From Hydrogenoanaerobacterium saccharovorans (GTDB lineage: Bacteria; Bacillota; Clostridia; Oscillospirales; Ruminococcaceae), in NCBI RefSeq assembly GCF_003814745.1, contig NZ_RKRD01000001.1:1426001-1490000 (forward strand): a stretch of 64,000 bases of DNA. Direction: 5' to 3'. The notes beneath the pieces were generated by a model. It ran no database searches, was not told the DNA's origin, and saw only the letters and a program-made list of their open reading frames with translations. The position numbers were made by a program, and so were the translations under genes. The first letter of the stretch is position 1. Each line of letters starts with the position of its first letter. Below are positions 1-8,261 of the stretch, one piece after another.

Positions 1-93
1 CACAATATGAACATCAATACCCTGCGCCTTTATCCACTGAATTAAAGTTAAAATTTCTTCTTTCTTTGCTTTTTGCTTTAAGATTACTACCAT
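1..93 (-). CDS. aroF: 3-deoxy-7-phosphoheptulonate (DAHP) synthase, N-terminal fragment
   Basis: Only the first 31 codons are inside the window; the gene runs off the left edge. The fragment begins MVVILKQKAKKEEILTLIQW and continues to a DVHIV end, the pattern of the small ferredoxin-like N-terminal domain of the AroF/AroG-like (type I-beta) DAHP synthases of Firmicutes, which open the shikimate pathway by joining PEP and erythrose-4-phosphate. An AAAGGG ribosome site precedes the ATG. The identification rests on a short stretch, but the upstream Phe/Tyr leader peptide and attenuator make an aromatic-amino-acid gene very likely. Confidence 0.72.
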   Translation of the reverse strand, partial: MVVILKQKAKKEEILTLIQWIKAQGIDVHIV

Positions 94-177
94 ATTCAAA
101 CAACCCTTTCAAAACGAAATTTACTCATAATTATTTGTAAGCACGGGGGACATCTGCAGTAAATCTCCCGCAGCAAC

Positions 178-215
178 AAAAAAGGCCGATACTTCTGTTA
201 CCAAAAGTACCGACC
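178..215 (-). terminator. intrinsic terminator acting as attenuator of the aroF leader
   Basis: On the minus strand a 14-bp stem (215-202 with 197-184, G-U pairs allowed) closes a GUAA loop and is followed by six U residues (183-178). It stands between the leader peptide and the DAHP synthase start. Its loop and adjoining bases (206-197, TTTTGGTAAC) can instead pair with GTTGCCAAAA at 274-265 near the end of the leader reading frame. That pairing gives a mutually exclusive antiterminator. Confidence 0.85.
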
Positions 216-255
216 TATCAGTCGCAAGTATTCATAATTCTACGGAAAGAATCAT

Positions 256-369
256 TCAACTTAATTTTGGCAACGCATTTTTCGAACAGCAAAAATAACC
301 TGCGCTAAAGTAAAAGCTCAGGCCGGTAAAGTAAAAATACTTATTTGCATTGTTCAAAATGTCTGCCAT
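256..369 (-). CDS. aromatic leader peptide (37 aa) for ribosome-mediated attenuation
   Basis: A short reading frame starting at the ATG at 369 after an AAGGAG ribosome site encodes a 37-residue peptide. Residues 10-26 are KYFYFTGLSFYFSAGYF, with five Phe and four Tyr in 16 positions. It lies 17-43 bases downstream of a good promoter and just upstream of a strong terminator and the DAHP synthase gene. Stalling at the Phe/Tyr codons would leave bases 274-265 (codons 32-35) free to form the antiterminator. A ribosome reaching the stop codon at 258-256 would cover them and let the terminator form. It is probably a regulatory translation product with no function of its own. Confidence 0.8.
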   Translation of the reverse strand: MADILNNANKYFYFTGLSFYFSAGYFCCSKNALPKLS

Positions 370-408
370 ATTGAATGTTTCTCCTTTCCTTGTTAAGTAC
401 TTGTTACA

Positions 409-437
409 ATCATAAACCCATAAAATGTATTTGTCAA
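409..437 (-). promoter_or_regulatory. sigma-A promoter of the aroF leader transcript
   Basis: TTGACA (437-432) and TATGAT (414-409) are separated by 17 bases on the minus strand. The predicted start lies about 30 bases before the leader peptide ATG. Confidence 0.85.
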
Positions 438-510
438 TATGTTTTTACCAATTAAATCGCTAAACTGTATAATTTTTATTTAGTTAACGTATAAAACCGA
501 TAGGAAACAG

Positions 511-540
511 TTGCTTGATTATGTCACCCTATGATAGAAT
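511..540 (+). promoter_or_regulatory. probable promoter of the ABC-F gene
   Basis: TTGCTT (511-516) and TAGAAT (535-540) are 18 bases apart, about 40 bases before the ATG at 579. The -10 region (TATGATAGAAT) can be read in two registers, so the exact box is uncertain. The element is divergent from the aroF promoter. Confidence 0.5.
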
Positions 541-578
541 GATATCAGTAAAAATAAGCATCTTTAGGAGAATAGTAA

Positions 579-2504
579 ATGATTTTGTCCGCAATCGGAA
601 TAAGCAAGAGTTATGGCTCGAATCTTGTATTAAATGAGACAGACCTTAAAATAGAAGATAATGACCGCATTGGTTTAGTAGGCGTAAACGGCGCAGGTAA
701 ATCAACTCTGCTGAATTTATTAACACAACGTGAATTGCCCGACACGGGTGATGTTTTTATCTCAAATAATGTAACTATCGGTTTTTTGCGCCAGAACAGC
801 GGTTTAGATACCGAAAACACCATTTGGTCAGAGATGCAATCGGTTTTTGCCCCTTTGCTTTCGGTCCAAAAAGAATTGCGCAGTTTAGAAAAACAACTTG
901 CAGAATTTAACTCTTCTTCAGATAAGACAGAATTTGATCTGCTTACAAAACGGTACGCTACTCAATCGGAATGGTTTGAAAAACACGACGGATATTTGAT
1001 TGACGTTAAAATCAAGACGATTTTAAACGGTATGGGCTTTGCCGACAAACCTTACAACACCGTCATCAATACATTATCAGGCGGAGAAAAAACGCGTTTG
1101 GCAATGGCAAAGTTGTTGCTTGAGGCACCACAGTTTTTAATTCTAGATGAGCCTACAAACCATCTTGATTTCAAAACTTTAATGTGGCTGGAGGAATACC
1201 TCAGCAATTACAAAGGCGCGTTGCTTGTTGTATCGCATGACCGATATTTTTTGGATAAGCTTGTGACTGTCGTATGGGAGGTAGAGCGTCACCAGTTTTT
1301 GCGATACAAAGGCAATTACACCAAATATTCACAGTTGAAAGTCGAAGCAAACATTCGGCATCAAAAAGAATACGAGATTCAACAACAGCAAATAGCATCA
1401 ATGAAAGATTATGTTGCGCGAAATATCGTTAGAGCATCTACATCCAAAAGTGCAAAAAGTAGGATTGCAGCTTTGGAACGTATGGATGTAATTGAACGTC
1501 CCGAAGGTGAGCTCAGAGCTGCCAGATTGTCGTTTGAGTATGACAGAGAACCTGTTAAAGATGTATTGGATGTAACGGGACTAACACTGGAGGTAGGAGA
1601 GGATAACAGCCGCAAGGTGTTGTGTAAAGGGATAGACCTTCACCTGTTTCGAGGCGAGAAAATCGCCATAATCGGAGCAAATGGTGTTGGTAAATCTACT
1701 TTTTTAAAAGTAATTCAAGGTTTAACGCCTTACCGCAATGGCAATATTGAATGGGGTAAAAATGTGAAACTTGGTTATTATGAGCAAGAAAATAAAGGTC
1801 TGCATCCCGAAAAAACTGTTCTTGATGAATTGTGGGATAGATATCCACGAATGCCAGAGCACAGTATACGTAGCACGCTTGGTTCCGTATTAATTACAGG
1901 CGAAGAGGTATACAAGCAGATTTCTGTATTAAGCGGCGGAGAACGTGCTAAATTGAGCTTTGCTATTTTAATGCAAGAACGGGCAAATACGTTGATATTG
2001 GACGAGCCTACAAACCATCTTGATCTTGTTTCAAAAGAAATATTAGAACAAGCTCTGATGGAGTTTACAGGTACTCTCATCATGGTATCGCATGACCGAT
2101 ATATGCTCAACAAAATACCAGATAAGATTATAGAATTTACCGAGGATACAATCAAGGTTTATACAGGTAAATTCAACGACTATCTCGAACAAACCGAGCG
2201 AGAAAAGCAACTGGTTGCAGCAGTGGAGCAAACGTCGCTACAGCAAGCAAAAGCATCTGCAGCAAGCAGTAGTTATCGAAGCAGGGAGCAGCGAAATCTT
2301 GACAATCAACGAAAACAGCGTATAAAAGAATTGGAAACTATGATTTCAGAAATTGAAGATTGCATGAAAGAACTTGAACAGGAAATCTCCACCCAGCAGA
2401 TATTTAGTGACTACCAGCTAATGACTGAAAAATGCGCTGAACTAGAGCAAAAAAAAGAACAACTCAACCAGTTATCCGATGAATGGTTGGAACTAATTGA
2501 TTAA
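579..2504 (+). CDS. ABC-F family ATPase (YdiF/Uup-like ribosome-associated)
   Basis: This 641-residue protein has two ABC ATPase domains and no membrane segments, the layout of ABC-F translation factors that act on the ribosome. Domain 1 has Walker A GVNGAGKST (about 35-43), signature LSGGE and Walker B FLILDEPTNHLD. Domain 2 repeats these as GANGVGKST, LSGGE and TLILDEPTNHLD. The interdomain linker is charged, and the last 100 residues are a coiled coil rich in Glu, Gln and Lys. Length and C-terminal coil fit YdiF/Uup more than EttA. The ATG follows AGGAG. There is no sign that it is one of the antibiotic-resistance ABC-F types, but this cannot be excluded. Confidence 0.92.
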   Translation: MILSAIGISKSYGSNLVLNETDLKIEDNDRIGLVGVNGAGKSTLLNLLTQRELPDTGDVFISNNVTIGFLRQNSGLDTENTIWSEMQSVFAPLLSVQKELRSLEKQLAEFNSSSDKTEFDLLTKRYATQSEWFEKHDGYLIDVKIKTILNGMGFADKPYNTVINTLSGGEKTRLAMAKLLLEAPQFLILDEPTNHLDFKTLMWLEEYLSNYKGALLVVSHDRYFLDKLVTVVWEVERHQFLRYKGNYTKYSQLKVEANIRHQKEYEIQQQQIASMKDYVARNIVRASTSKSAKSRIAALERMDVIERPEGELRAARLSFEYDREPVKDVLDVTGLTLEVGEDNSRKVLCKGIDLHLFRGEKIAIIGANGVGKSTFLKVIQGLTPYRNGNIEWGKNVKLGYYEQENKGLHPEKTVLDELWDRYPRMPEHSIRSTLGSVLITGEEVYKQISVLSGGERAKLSFAILMQERANTLILDEPTNHLDLVSKEILEQALMEFTGTLIMVSHDRYMLNKIPDKIIEFTEDTIKVYTGKFNDYLEQTEREKQLVAAVEQTSLQQAKASAASSSYRSREQRNLDNQRKQRIKELETMISEIEDCMKELEQEISTQQIFSDYQLMTEKCAELEQKKEQLNQLSDEWLELID

Positions 2505-2538
2505 ACAACTTTTATTACATTATTTTGGAGGTGAAGCA

Positions 2539-3741
2539 GTGAAGATTGAATGGAATAAGAAATATACAACCATAGCTATTTATTCTTTTTTAGTAATTGT
2601 GGCTAGTATTATTTTTTATAGTGTGGTTCAAAATTTTCGTGGATTTAGCGATTATACTTCAAAAGTTCTAACATTACTTACACCATTTATTTACGGTTTT
2701 GTGATCGCTTACATTTTAAACCCTATTCTACGCATTCTTGACGGAAAAATATTGCCCTGTATTACCAAAGGGCAAATGAAACCAAAACATCGGCGTGCGT
2801 TATCTGTTTTACTCACTTATATGGTTGCAGCTTTGTTGTTGATGGTATTCTTTTCATTTGTTATTCCTGAAATTATATCCAGCCTTACAGGAATAGTAAC
2901 AAAATTCCCTGAATATGTGAATTCAGCAGAGCAATGGATATCAAACATGCTTGATACAATTGAATCATGGGGCATTGATGATGCTCAAAAAATGATGCAG
3001 ACATTATTGCTGAGTTTTGATGAATGGTTAGAAAAAGGCTACCAAATTATAAAAGATTCTTTGCCTAAGATTTTAAATATCACTAAACAATTTGCAGACG
3101 GCATTATGAATATCATACTTGGGCTCATTATTTCTGTTTATCTGCTTATGAGTAAAGAAAGATTTTTTGCACAACTAAAAAAGGCACTATACGCTTTGTT
3201 ACCTGCAAAAGCAGTAGAGCGCTCAATCTATATTGCGCATAAAAGCCATGTTACTTTCAGCGGCTTTATCAATGGCAAATTACTAGATTCTCTTATAATT
3301 GGTATTATGTGTTTTGTGGGGATGTCATTGCTGAAAATGCCAAATGTTATGTTAATCAGCGTAATTGTGGGCGTAACTAACGTTATTCCGTATTTCGGTC
3401 CATTTATTGGTGCTATTCCAGGGGCACTTATTATATTGCTTACCGACCCTGTTAAAACAATATGGTTTTTAATTTTCATTTTGGCTCTCCAACAGTTTGA
3501 CGGTAATATATTAGGTCCTAAAATTCTTGGTGAGACTACCGGAATTTCTGCATTTTGGGTAATCTTTGCTATCGTAGTATTCAGCGGGTTATTAGGCGTT
3601 TTAGGTATGTTTATCGGGGTACCTCTATTTGCTGTGATTTATACCCTTGTACGAGAGTTTATTGATGCTCGTCTTGAAAAAAAGGGGCTTACGATTAATA
3701 CCGCAGAGTATGCTTCAGAAAAACATAAAATAGAATTTTAA
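2539..3741 (+). CDS. AI-2E family transporter (YtvI/YhhT-like membrane protein)
   Basis: A 400-residue multi-spanning protein of the AI-2E transporter family (formerly UPF0118). It has two N-terminal helices, a soluble stretch around 90-180 and a C-terminal hydrophobic bundle. The family hallmarks VGVTNVIPYFGPFIGAIPG, GPKILGETTGISAFWVI and GMFIGVPLFAVIY are clear. The GTG at 2539, directly after TTGGAGGTGA, is the best start; an in-frame TTG at 2497 would overlap the preceding gene and has no ribosome site. Some relatives move autoinducer-2 or act as Na+/H+ antiporters, and the substrate here is unknown. Confidence 0.88.
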   Translation: MKIEWNKKYTTIAIYSFLVIVASIIFYSVVQNFRGFSDYTSKVLTLLTPFIYGFVIAYILNPILRILDGKILPCITKGQMKPKHRRALSVLLTYMVAALLLMVFFSFVIPEIISSLTGIVTKFPEYVNSAEQWISNMLDTIESWGIDDAQKMMQTLLLSFDEWLEKGYQIIKDSLPKILNITKQFADGIMNIILGLIISVYLLMSKERFFAQLKKALYALLPAKAVERSIYIAHKSHVTFSGFINGKLLDSLIIGIMCFVGMSLLKMPNVMLISVIVGVTNVIPYFGPFIGAIPGALIILLTDPVKTIWFLIFILALQQFDGNILGPKILGETTGISAFWVIFAIVVFSGLLGVLGMFIGVPLFAVIYTLVREFIDARLEKKGLTINTAEYASEKHKIEF

Positions 3742-3757
3742 TACGGAGGTAAAATAT

Positions 3758-5026
3758 ATGAAAATAGAAACAAAATGCCTGCATGAAGGCTATGAACCCC
3801 AAAATGGCGAGACGAGAGTACTTCCTGTCTACCAAAGTACAACCTACAAATACGATTCTACCGAACATGTAGGCAAACTTTTTGATCTAAGTGCGAGCGG
3901 GCATATGTACTCCCGCATATCCAATCCAACCGTTGATGCTGTTGAAAAAAAGATTGCTGCACTGGAAGGGGGCATTGGTGCGCTTTGCACAACCTCAGGT
4001 CAAGCGGCAAGTTTAATTTCGATTCTTAATATTCTTAGCGCAGGAGACCATTTCATAAGCACTTCTACTATTTACGGGGGCACATTAAATTTATTTGCGG
4101 TTACAATGAAAAGGCTTGGAATTGAGTGCACCTTTGTTGATGCCGATGCAAGTGAAGAAGAACTTCAAAAGGCATTTCGCTCCAATACAAAAGCTGTGTT
4201 TGGTGAGACTATTGCTAATCCAGCTATTGCTGTACTTGATATTGAAAAGCTAGCACGTTTTGCACATAAAAATCAAGTTCCATTTATCATTGACAATACC
4301 TTCGCTACTCCGTTTCTGTGCCGTCCCATCGAACATGGTGCTGATATCGTAATTCATTCCACCACTAAATATATGGATGGTCATGCTATTCAAGTAGGCG
4401 GAGTGATTGTGGACAGTGGTAAATTTAATTGGGATAACGGAAAGTTCCCTTGTCTTTGCGAGGCCGATGAATCTTATCATGGTGTTGTATATACAAAACA
4501 ATTCGGTGCTGCTGCTTACATTACTAAGGCAAGGGTACAGCTGATGAGGGACTTTGGTGCATATCCCTCTGCGCAAGACGCATTCTTATTAAACCTTGGT
4601 TTAGAAACACTTGCTGTCCGTATGGAGCGCCATTGCAAAAATGCAGATGCAATTGCTCATTTTCTTAATAAATCGGATAAAGTGGAGTTTGTTAATTACC
4701 CCACTTTGGATGGAAACAAATATAAATCTCTGGCAGATAAATATTTGCCCAAGGGTGCAAGCGGGGTTATCTCGTTTTCAATTAAAGGGGGGCGAGATAA
4801 TGCAGTGAAATTTATGGATGCTCTCAAACTGGCGTCTATCGTAGTGCATGTCGCCGATATTCGTACCTGTGTTCTACACCCTGCAAGCTCCACTCACCGA
4901 CAGCTCACCGATGAGCAATTGGTTGGAGCGGGTATTACACCCGGCTTAATTCGACTTTCGGTAGGTCTCGAAAATATTGATGATATTTTAGAAGATATTC
5001 AGGCAGGGCTCGATGCAGTTAAATAG
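3758..5026 (+). CDS. metY: O-acetylhomoserine aminocarboxypropyltransferase (sulfhydrylase)
   Basis: A 422-residue PLP enzyme of the Cys/Met metabolism family that makes homocysteine (or methionine) from O-acetylhomoserine and sulfide or methanethiol. The PLP lysine is K204 in HSTTKYMDGHA, and D180 in FIIDNTF should contact the pyridine nitrogen. YSRISNPT and SVGLENIDDI are family motifs. The length (about 420-430) and the insertion after the PLP lysine favour MetY over cystathionine gamma-synthase (about 380). It lies 16 bases after the AI-2E gene with its own GGAGG site and ends at a strong terminator. No SAM riboswitch is present in front of it. Confidence 0.92.
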   Translation: MKIETKCLHEGYEPQNGETRVLPVYQSTTYKYDSTEHVGKLFDLSASGHMYSRISNPTVDAVEKKIAALEGGIGALCTTSGQAASLISILNILSAGDHFISTSTIYGGTLNLFAVTMKRLGIECTFVDADASEEELQKAFRSNTKAVFGETIANPAIAVLDIEKLARFAHKNQVPFIIDNTFATPFLCRPIEHGADIVIHSTTKYMDGHAIQVGGVIVDSGKFNWDNGKFPCLCEADESYHGVVYTKQFGAAAYITKARVQLMRDFGAYPSAQDAFLLNLGLETLAVRMERHCKNADAIAHFLNKSDKVEFVNYPTLDGNKYKSLADKYLPKGASGVISFSIKGGRDNAVKFMDALKLASIVVHVADIRTCVLHPASSTHRQLTDEQLVGAGITPGLIRLSVGLENIDDILEDIQAGLDAVK

Positions 5027-5030
5027 CATA

Positions 5031-5069
5031 AAAGAAAGGCATCTTGAAAAAAGATGCCTTTCTTTTATT
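5031..5069. terminator. bidirectional terminator between metY and the phosphatase-like gene
   Basis: A perfect 15-bp stem (5031-5045 with 5051-5065) around a GAAAA loop, with T-rich tracts on both strands, serves convergent genes. The stop codon of the minus-strand gene lies in its edge. Confidence 0.9.
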
Positions 5070-5895
5070 TGTGCAGTCTTAATGTTGCTACAATCGGGAA
5101 GTGGTCTGACGGATATCTGCCATTTTCATTAGAACGATCGACATATGCGTCTAGTACCTCAAATTCATCAGATACAAAAATATAGTCAATGGGAGCACGA
5201 TCAATTAGCCATGCAAGCAACCCTTTTTTATTAAAGCCATGATGAGTATTTTTTATGCTGCCTGGATTACAATAAGAATAAACATCGGTAAGATGTACAT
5301 TATCGTAAGGGTGATGGTTCTCACGCAGTATGCGAATGGGTTTGCTTGTAGGCCTTGCATTCATATCACCCATTAAAATTGTGGGCATAGGGCTTTTTTG
5401 GTTTAATTCACTCATTGTGCGCAAAATAATGTTAACACCTAATACTCTTGCCATACCACAGATATGATCAAAATGTGTGTTAAATACACGTATGCTCTGA
5501 TTGAGCGATTTTACATTCACTTCGGCTACAGTACAAATACGAGGAAAAAAAGCATAATAAGCACGACTGACATCGTCTATAGTTTTATTTGACAGCCAAA
5601 AAGTTTTGTAAAAATCAACATCTGCATTATCGTTTTTTATAATTATATCAGAGTGTTCGTCACTGTTGGGCTTTGCTCCTTTGTAACGTCCCCATCCCAA
5701 TACGGTATAGTTGGTTAGTAGGTTTTGCACATCAATACGCATCTTGGGCAAAAGTTCTTGCACACCTATAATCGTTGCACCCGAATCTTTAATCAGCTTC
5801 ATAGCTAAATCTTTGCGCAAATCCCAGCGGTTTGATTTGTCGTGTTTAAAATCCGCACGAAGATTAAATGATATTATTTTAATACAATCAGTCAA
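5065..5895 (-). CDS. endonuclease/exonuclease/phosphatase (EEP) superfamily protein
   Basis: A 276-residue EEP-fold enzyme, a metal-dependent phosphodiesterase or phosphatase. Visible family motifs are the metal ligand E47 in GVQEL, NTHFDH mid-protein, LMGDMNARP, and the C-terminal YPSDHFPIVA with the catalytic Asp-His. There is no signal peptide, so it should be cytoplasmic. It resembles the small bacterial group with unknown substrate more than exonuclease III. The start is TTG at 5895 after GAGGTGA. It is a single gene, convergent with metY. The exact substrate cannot be read from the sequence. Confidence 0.85.
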   Translation of the reverse strand: MTDCIKIISFNLRADFKHDKSNRWDLRKDLAMKLIKDSGATIIGVQELLPKMRIDVQNLLTNYTVLGWGRYKGAKPNSDEHSDIIIKNDNADVDFYKTFWLSNKTIDDVSRAYYAFFPRICTVAEVNVKSLNQSIRVFNTHFDHICGMARVLGVNIILRTMSELNQKSPMPTILMGDMNARPTSKPIRILRENHHPYDNVHLTDVYSYCNPGSIKNTHHGFNKKGLLAWLIDRAPIDYIFVSDEFEVLDAYVDRSNENGRYPSDHFPIVATLRLHK

Positions 5896-6108
5896 AGATT
5901 GTCACCTCATTGTAATTCATACACAAGTATCCTAACATGGCGTTAAAAATAAGTAAAGGTGTTTGAATCTTATTTAAGAAAAAATTAAGAAATTGAACAA
6001 TTACGATATAAACTCCAAATACTTTATCGCTAATTTTAGATTGTAAGATAGTAAATTATAATATTTTATGTTAAAATTAGTTTCATAGAAATAAAAGGTG
6101 GGATTTAT

Positions 6109-7758
6109 TTGAAAAAATTTAAATTGATTATCTATTCTGTTATGACTTTATTTGTATTGGGGTATATCTTTTTTGAGGCGCCAACTCTTAACCCTTTGTA
6201 CGCAGAAGGGGCACTATTTTACTGCGCAGTAATCACTGCTTATATTTTGGTATGGTCATTGCTAAGGTTTGGAACATTTACGTTTGAAAACATTACAAAT
6301 TCAAAACGCGCATTTAATTATGTGCCCAGTCAAAAATTCCCACGTTGGGTAAAAATACTACTCGCTGCACCTTGGGTATTCTTTGTTGTAATGGTAATTG
6401 CATCATCGGTTATAATAAATTGGTCAGCATTTCGTGACCAGCTTGGTCAGGCTGAAATTACAGATTTCAGTAAAGATGTACAACCCGTTGATGTAAACCA
6501 AATCCCGATAGTAGATAAAGAGCTTGCCTATAATCTTGCAGATAAAAAACTTGGCGAGAGACAATCACTCGGCAGTCAGGTGGTATTGGGGGAACCTACC
6601 ATCCAAAGAGTTGACGGAAAATTAATTTGGGCTGTACCTCTTCATCATTCCGGCATATTTAAATGGCTTACCAATTTGCAAGGTACTCCCGGTTATATTA
6701 CTGTTTCCGCAACTAACGTAAAGGATGTAGATTATGTAGATGGAAAATATGTGAAATATCAAGTGAACTCCTATCTGCTTAACGATGTAAAACGCAAAGT
6801 TCGCCTTGCAAAAGCTTTATTTGAAGGAATTACAGATTTTTCGTTTGAACTTGATGACAACGGTCAGCCTTTTTGGGTGGTATCCACCTACAAAAACAAA
6901 CGTGGCTTTAGTCTGCCCGAAGCTACGGGAGTTATTACACTAAATGCATCTACCGGCGAGACTGTTAGATATAATCTGGATAATATACCGGATTGGGTGG
7001 ATAGAGTTCAGCCTGAAGATTTTATTATCAATCAAATTGATAACCAAGGTAAATATGTGCATGGTATCTTTAACTTCTCAGATAAAGACAAATTCAAATC
7101 ATCTCCAGGCCATATGATTGTATACAATAATAACCGCTGTTATTTATTTACGGGCCTTACAAGTGTTGGTCAGGATTCCAGTACAATTGGCTATGTAATG
7201 GTAGATATGAAAAATAAATCTACACGTCGGTATGTTATGAACGGTGCGACCGAGACTGCTGCAATGGGCAGCGCCGAAGGTAAAGTTCAGCATTTAGGGT
7301 ATAAAGCAACTTTCCCACTTATATTGAATATTGGTTCGGAGCCAACCTATTTTACAACATTGAAAGACAAAGAGGGGCTAATAAAGCAATATGCAATGGT
7401 ATCTGTTACAGATTACTCGATAGTCGGAACCGGAGAAACTATTCCTTTAGCAATTAAAGATTATCAGCAAGGAATGAAAAATGTAGGTATATCACCCAAT
7501 ATTGATGATACTCTTGAAAAAAACTCTGTTACCGGTACTATTCTTCGTATTGCATCTGAATTTGACGGGCAAAGCACAGTCTATAAAGTCATATTACAAG
7601 AATATAAAGACCGAATCTATTTGATAGATGCCGCACTCAGTGATGAACTTGCTTTAACAACATCCGGAGATCGTGTAACGATTGATTCGTACAGCGATAA
7701 AGGAGCTGGTATACAGGCTGCATCCGGGTTTGATAACCAAGCCTTTTCTCAGAAATAA
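6109..7758 (+). CDS. membrane-anchored protein of unknown function, 549 aa
   Basis: I do not recognise a characterised family. The N-terminus has three hydrophobic helices (about 5-25, 34-52 and 82-103). They are followed by a long soluble region of about 440 residues rich in beta-strand patterns, with repeated motifs of the type VDGKLIWAVPL, ELDDNGQPFWVVSTYK and GVITLNASTGETVRYN. The look is of PepSY-like or quinoprotein-like extracytoplasmic repeats: a measured value, a 'used in the context' strand, then 'stored as'. The start is TTG at 6109 after AAAGGTGGG. It stands alone between terminators, so neighbours give no hint of its role. Confidence 0.75.
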   Translation: MKKFKLIIYSVMTLFVLGYIFFEAPTLNPLYAEGALFYCAVITAYILVWSLLRFGTFTFENITNSKRAFNYVPSQKFPRWVKILLAAPWVFFVVMVIASSVIINWSAFRDQLGQAEITDFSKDVQPVDVNQIPIVDKELAYNLADKKLGERQSLGSQVVLGEPTIQRVDGKLIWAVPLHHSGIFKWLTNLQGTPGYITVSATNVKDVDYVDGKYVKYQVNSYLLNDVKRKVRLAKALFEGITDFSFELDDNGQPFWVVSTYKNKRGFSLPEATGVITLNASTGETVRYNLDNIPDWVDRVQPEDFIINQIDNQGKYVHGIFNFSDKDKFKSSPGHMIVYNNNRCYLFTGLTSVGQDSSTIGYVMVDMKNKSTRRYVMNGATETAAMGSAEGKVQHLGYKATFPLILNIGSEPTYFTTLKDKEGLIKQYAMVSVTDYSIVGTGETIPLAIKDYQQGMKNVGISPNIDDTLEKNSVTGTILRIASEFDGQSTVYKVILQEYKDRIYLIDAALSDELALTTSGDRVTIDSYSDKGAGIQAASGFDNQAFSQK

Positions 7759-7774
7759 TTTTTCTTCTCACTTT

Positions 7775-7811
7775 AAAAAAAGTGTCACAGGATAGTGGCA
7801 CTTTTTCTTTT
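7775..7811 (+). terminator. intrinsic terminator
   Basis: AAAGTGTCAC and GTGGCACTTT form a 10-bp stem (one G-U) around a short loop, followed by TTTTTCTTTT. It ends the 549-aa membrane protein gene. Confidence 0.85.
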
Positions 7812-7856
7812 ATAATGCTATAATGCTGTTAGCTTATAAAAGGGGGCATCTACACA

Positions 7857-8249
7857 ATGAAAGAAGACTTTTTTTCCGTTAACTTTCTAATTGCCGTTGC
7901 TCTGGTTTTGTCTATAGGCTTGGTAGTTTACAATGCTTTTTTGATGCCTGAATATGCCCCGGTTGCTGTATCGTATATGCCGGAAGAAACTACGAGTAGT
8001 TCTTTGTCATCTGCATCGGATAATAGCGGTAAGGGACTAAAAAAGGATCCTGACGCTAAAGTGAGTTTGAATATTGCAACATCAGAGGAACTGCAAACAA
8101 TTTCAGGGATTGGTCCGGTTATGGCAAAAAAAATACTTCAATACCGTGATAAGGTAGGTGTTATTAACAGCCTTGATGAGTTAATGAATATAGATGGTAT
8201 AGGTGAAGCTACCTATGACAAAATTGCACCTCATTTTGTATTGGACTAA
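7857..8249 (+). CDS. ComEA-like helix-hairpin-helix protein
   Basis: A 130-residue protein with one N-terminal membrane anchor (about 8-27), a Ser-rich linker and two C-terminal helix-hairpin-helix motifs: SLNIATSEELQTISGIGPVM and INSLDELMNIDGIGEATYDK. This is the ComEA layout of a membrane-tethered DNA receptor for competence, but it is shorter than B. subtilis ComEA (about 205 aa) and lacks the SLBB domain. No comEC follows, so a role in DNA uptake is only an inference from the family. AAAGGGGG lies 10 bases before the ATG. It is probably co-transcribed with the CAP-domain gene 12 bases downstream. Confidence 0.85.
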   Translation: MKEDFFSVNFLIAVALVLSIGLVVYNAFLMPEYAPVAVSYMPEETTSSSLSSASDNSGKGLKKDPDAKVSLNIATSEELQTISGIGPVMAKKILQYRDKVGVINSLDELMNIDGIGEATYDKIAPHFVLD

Positions 8250-8261
8250 TGGAGGAAAAAT

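Noticed and set aside
3700..3760. SAM riboswitch before metY
   Set aside because: The gap to the upstream gene is 16 bases with only a ribosome site; no riboswitch blocks are visible.
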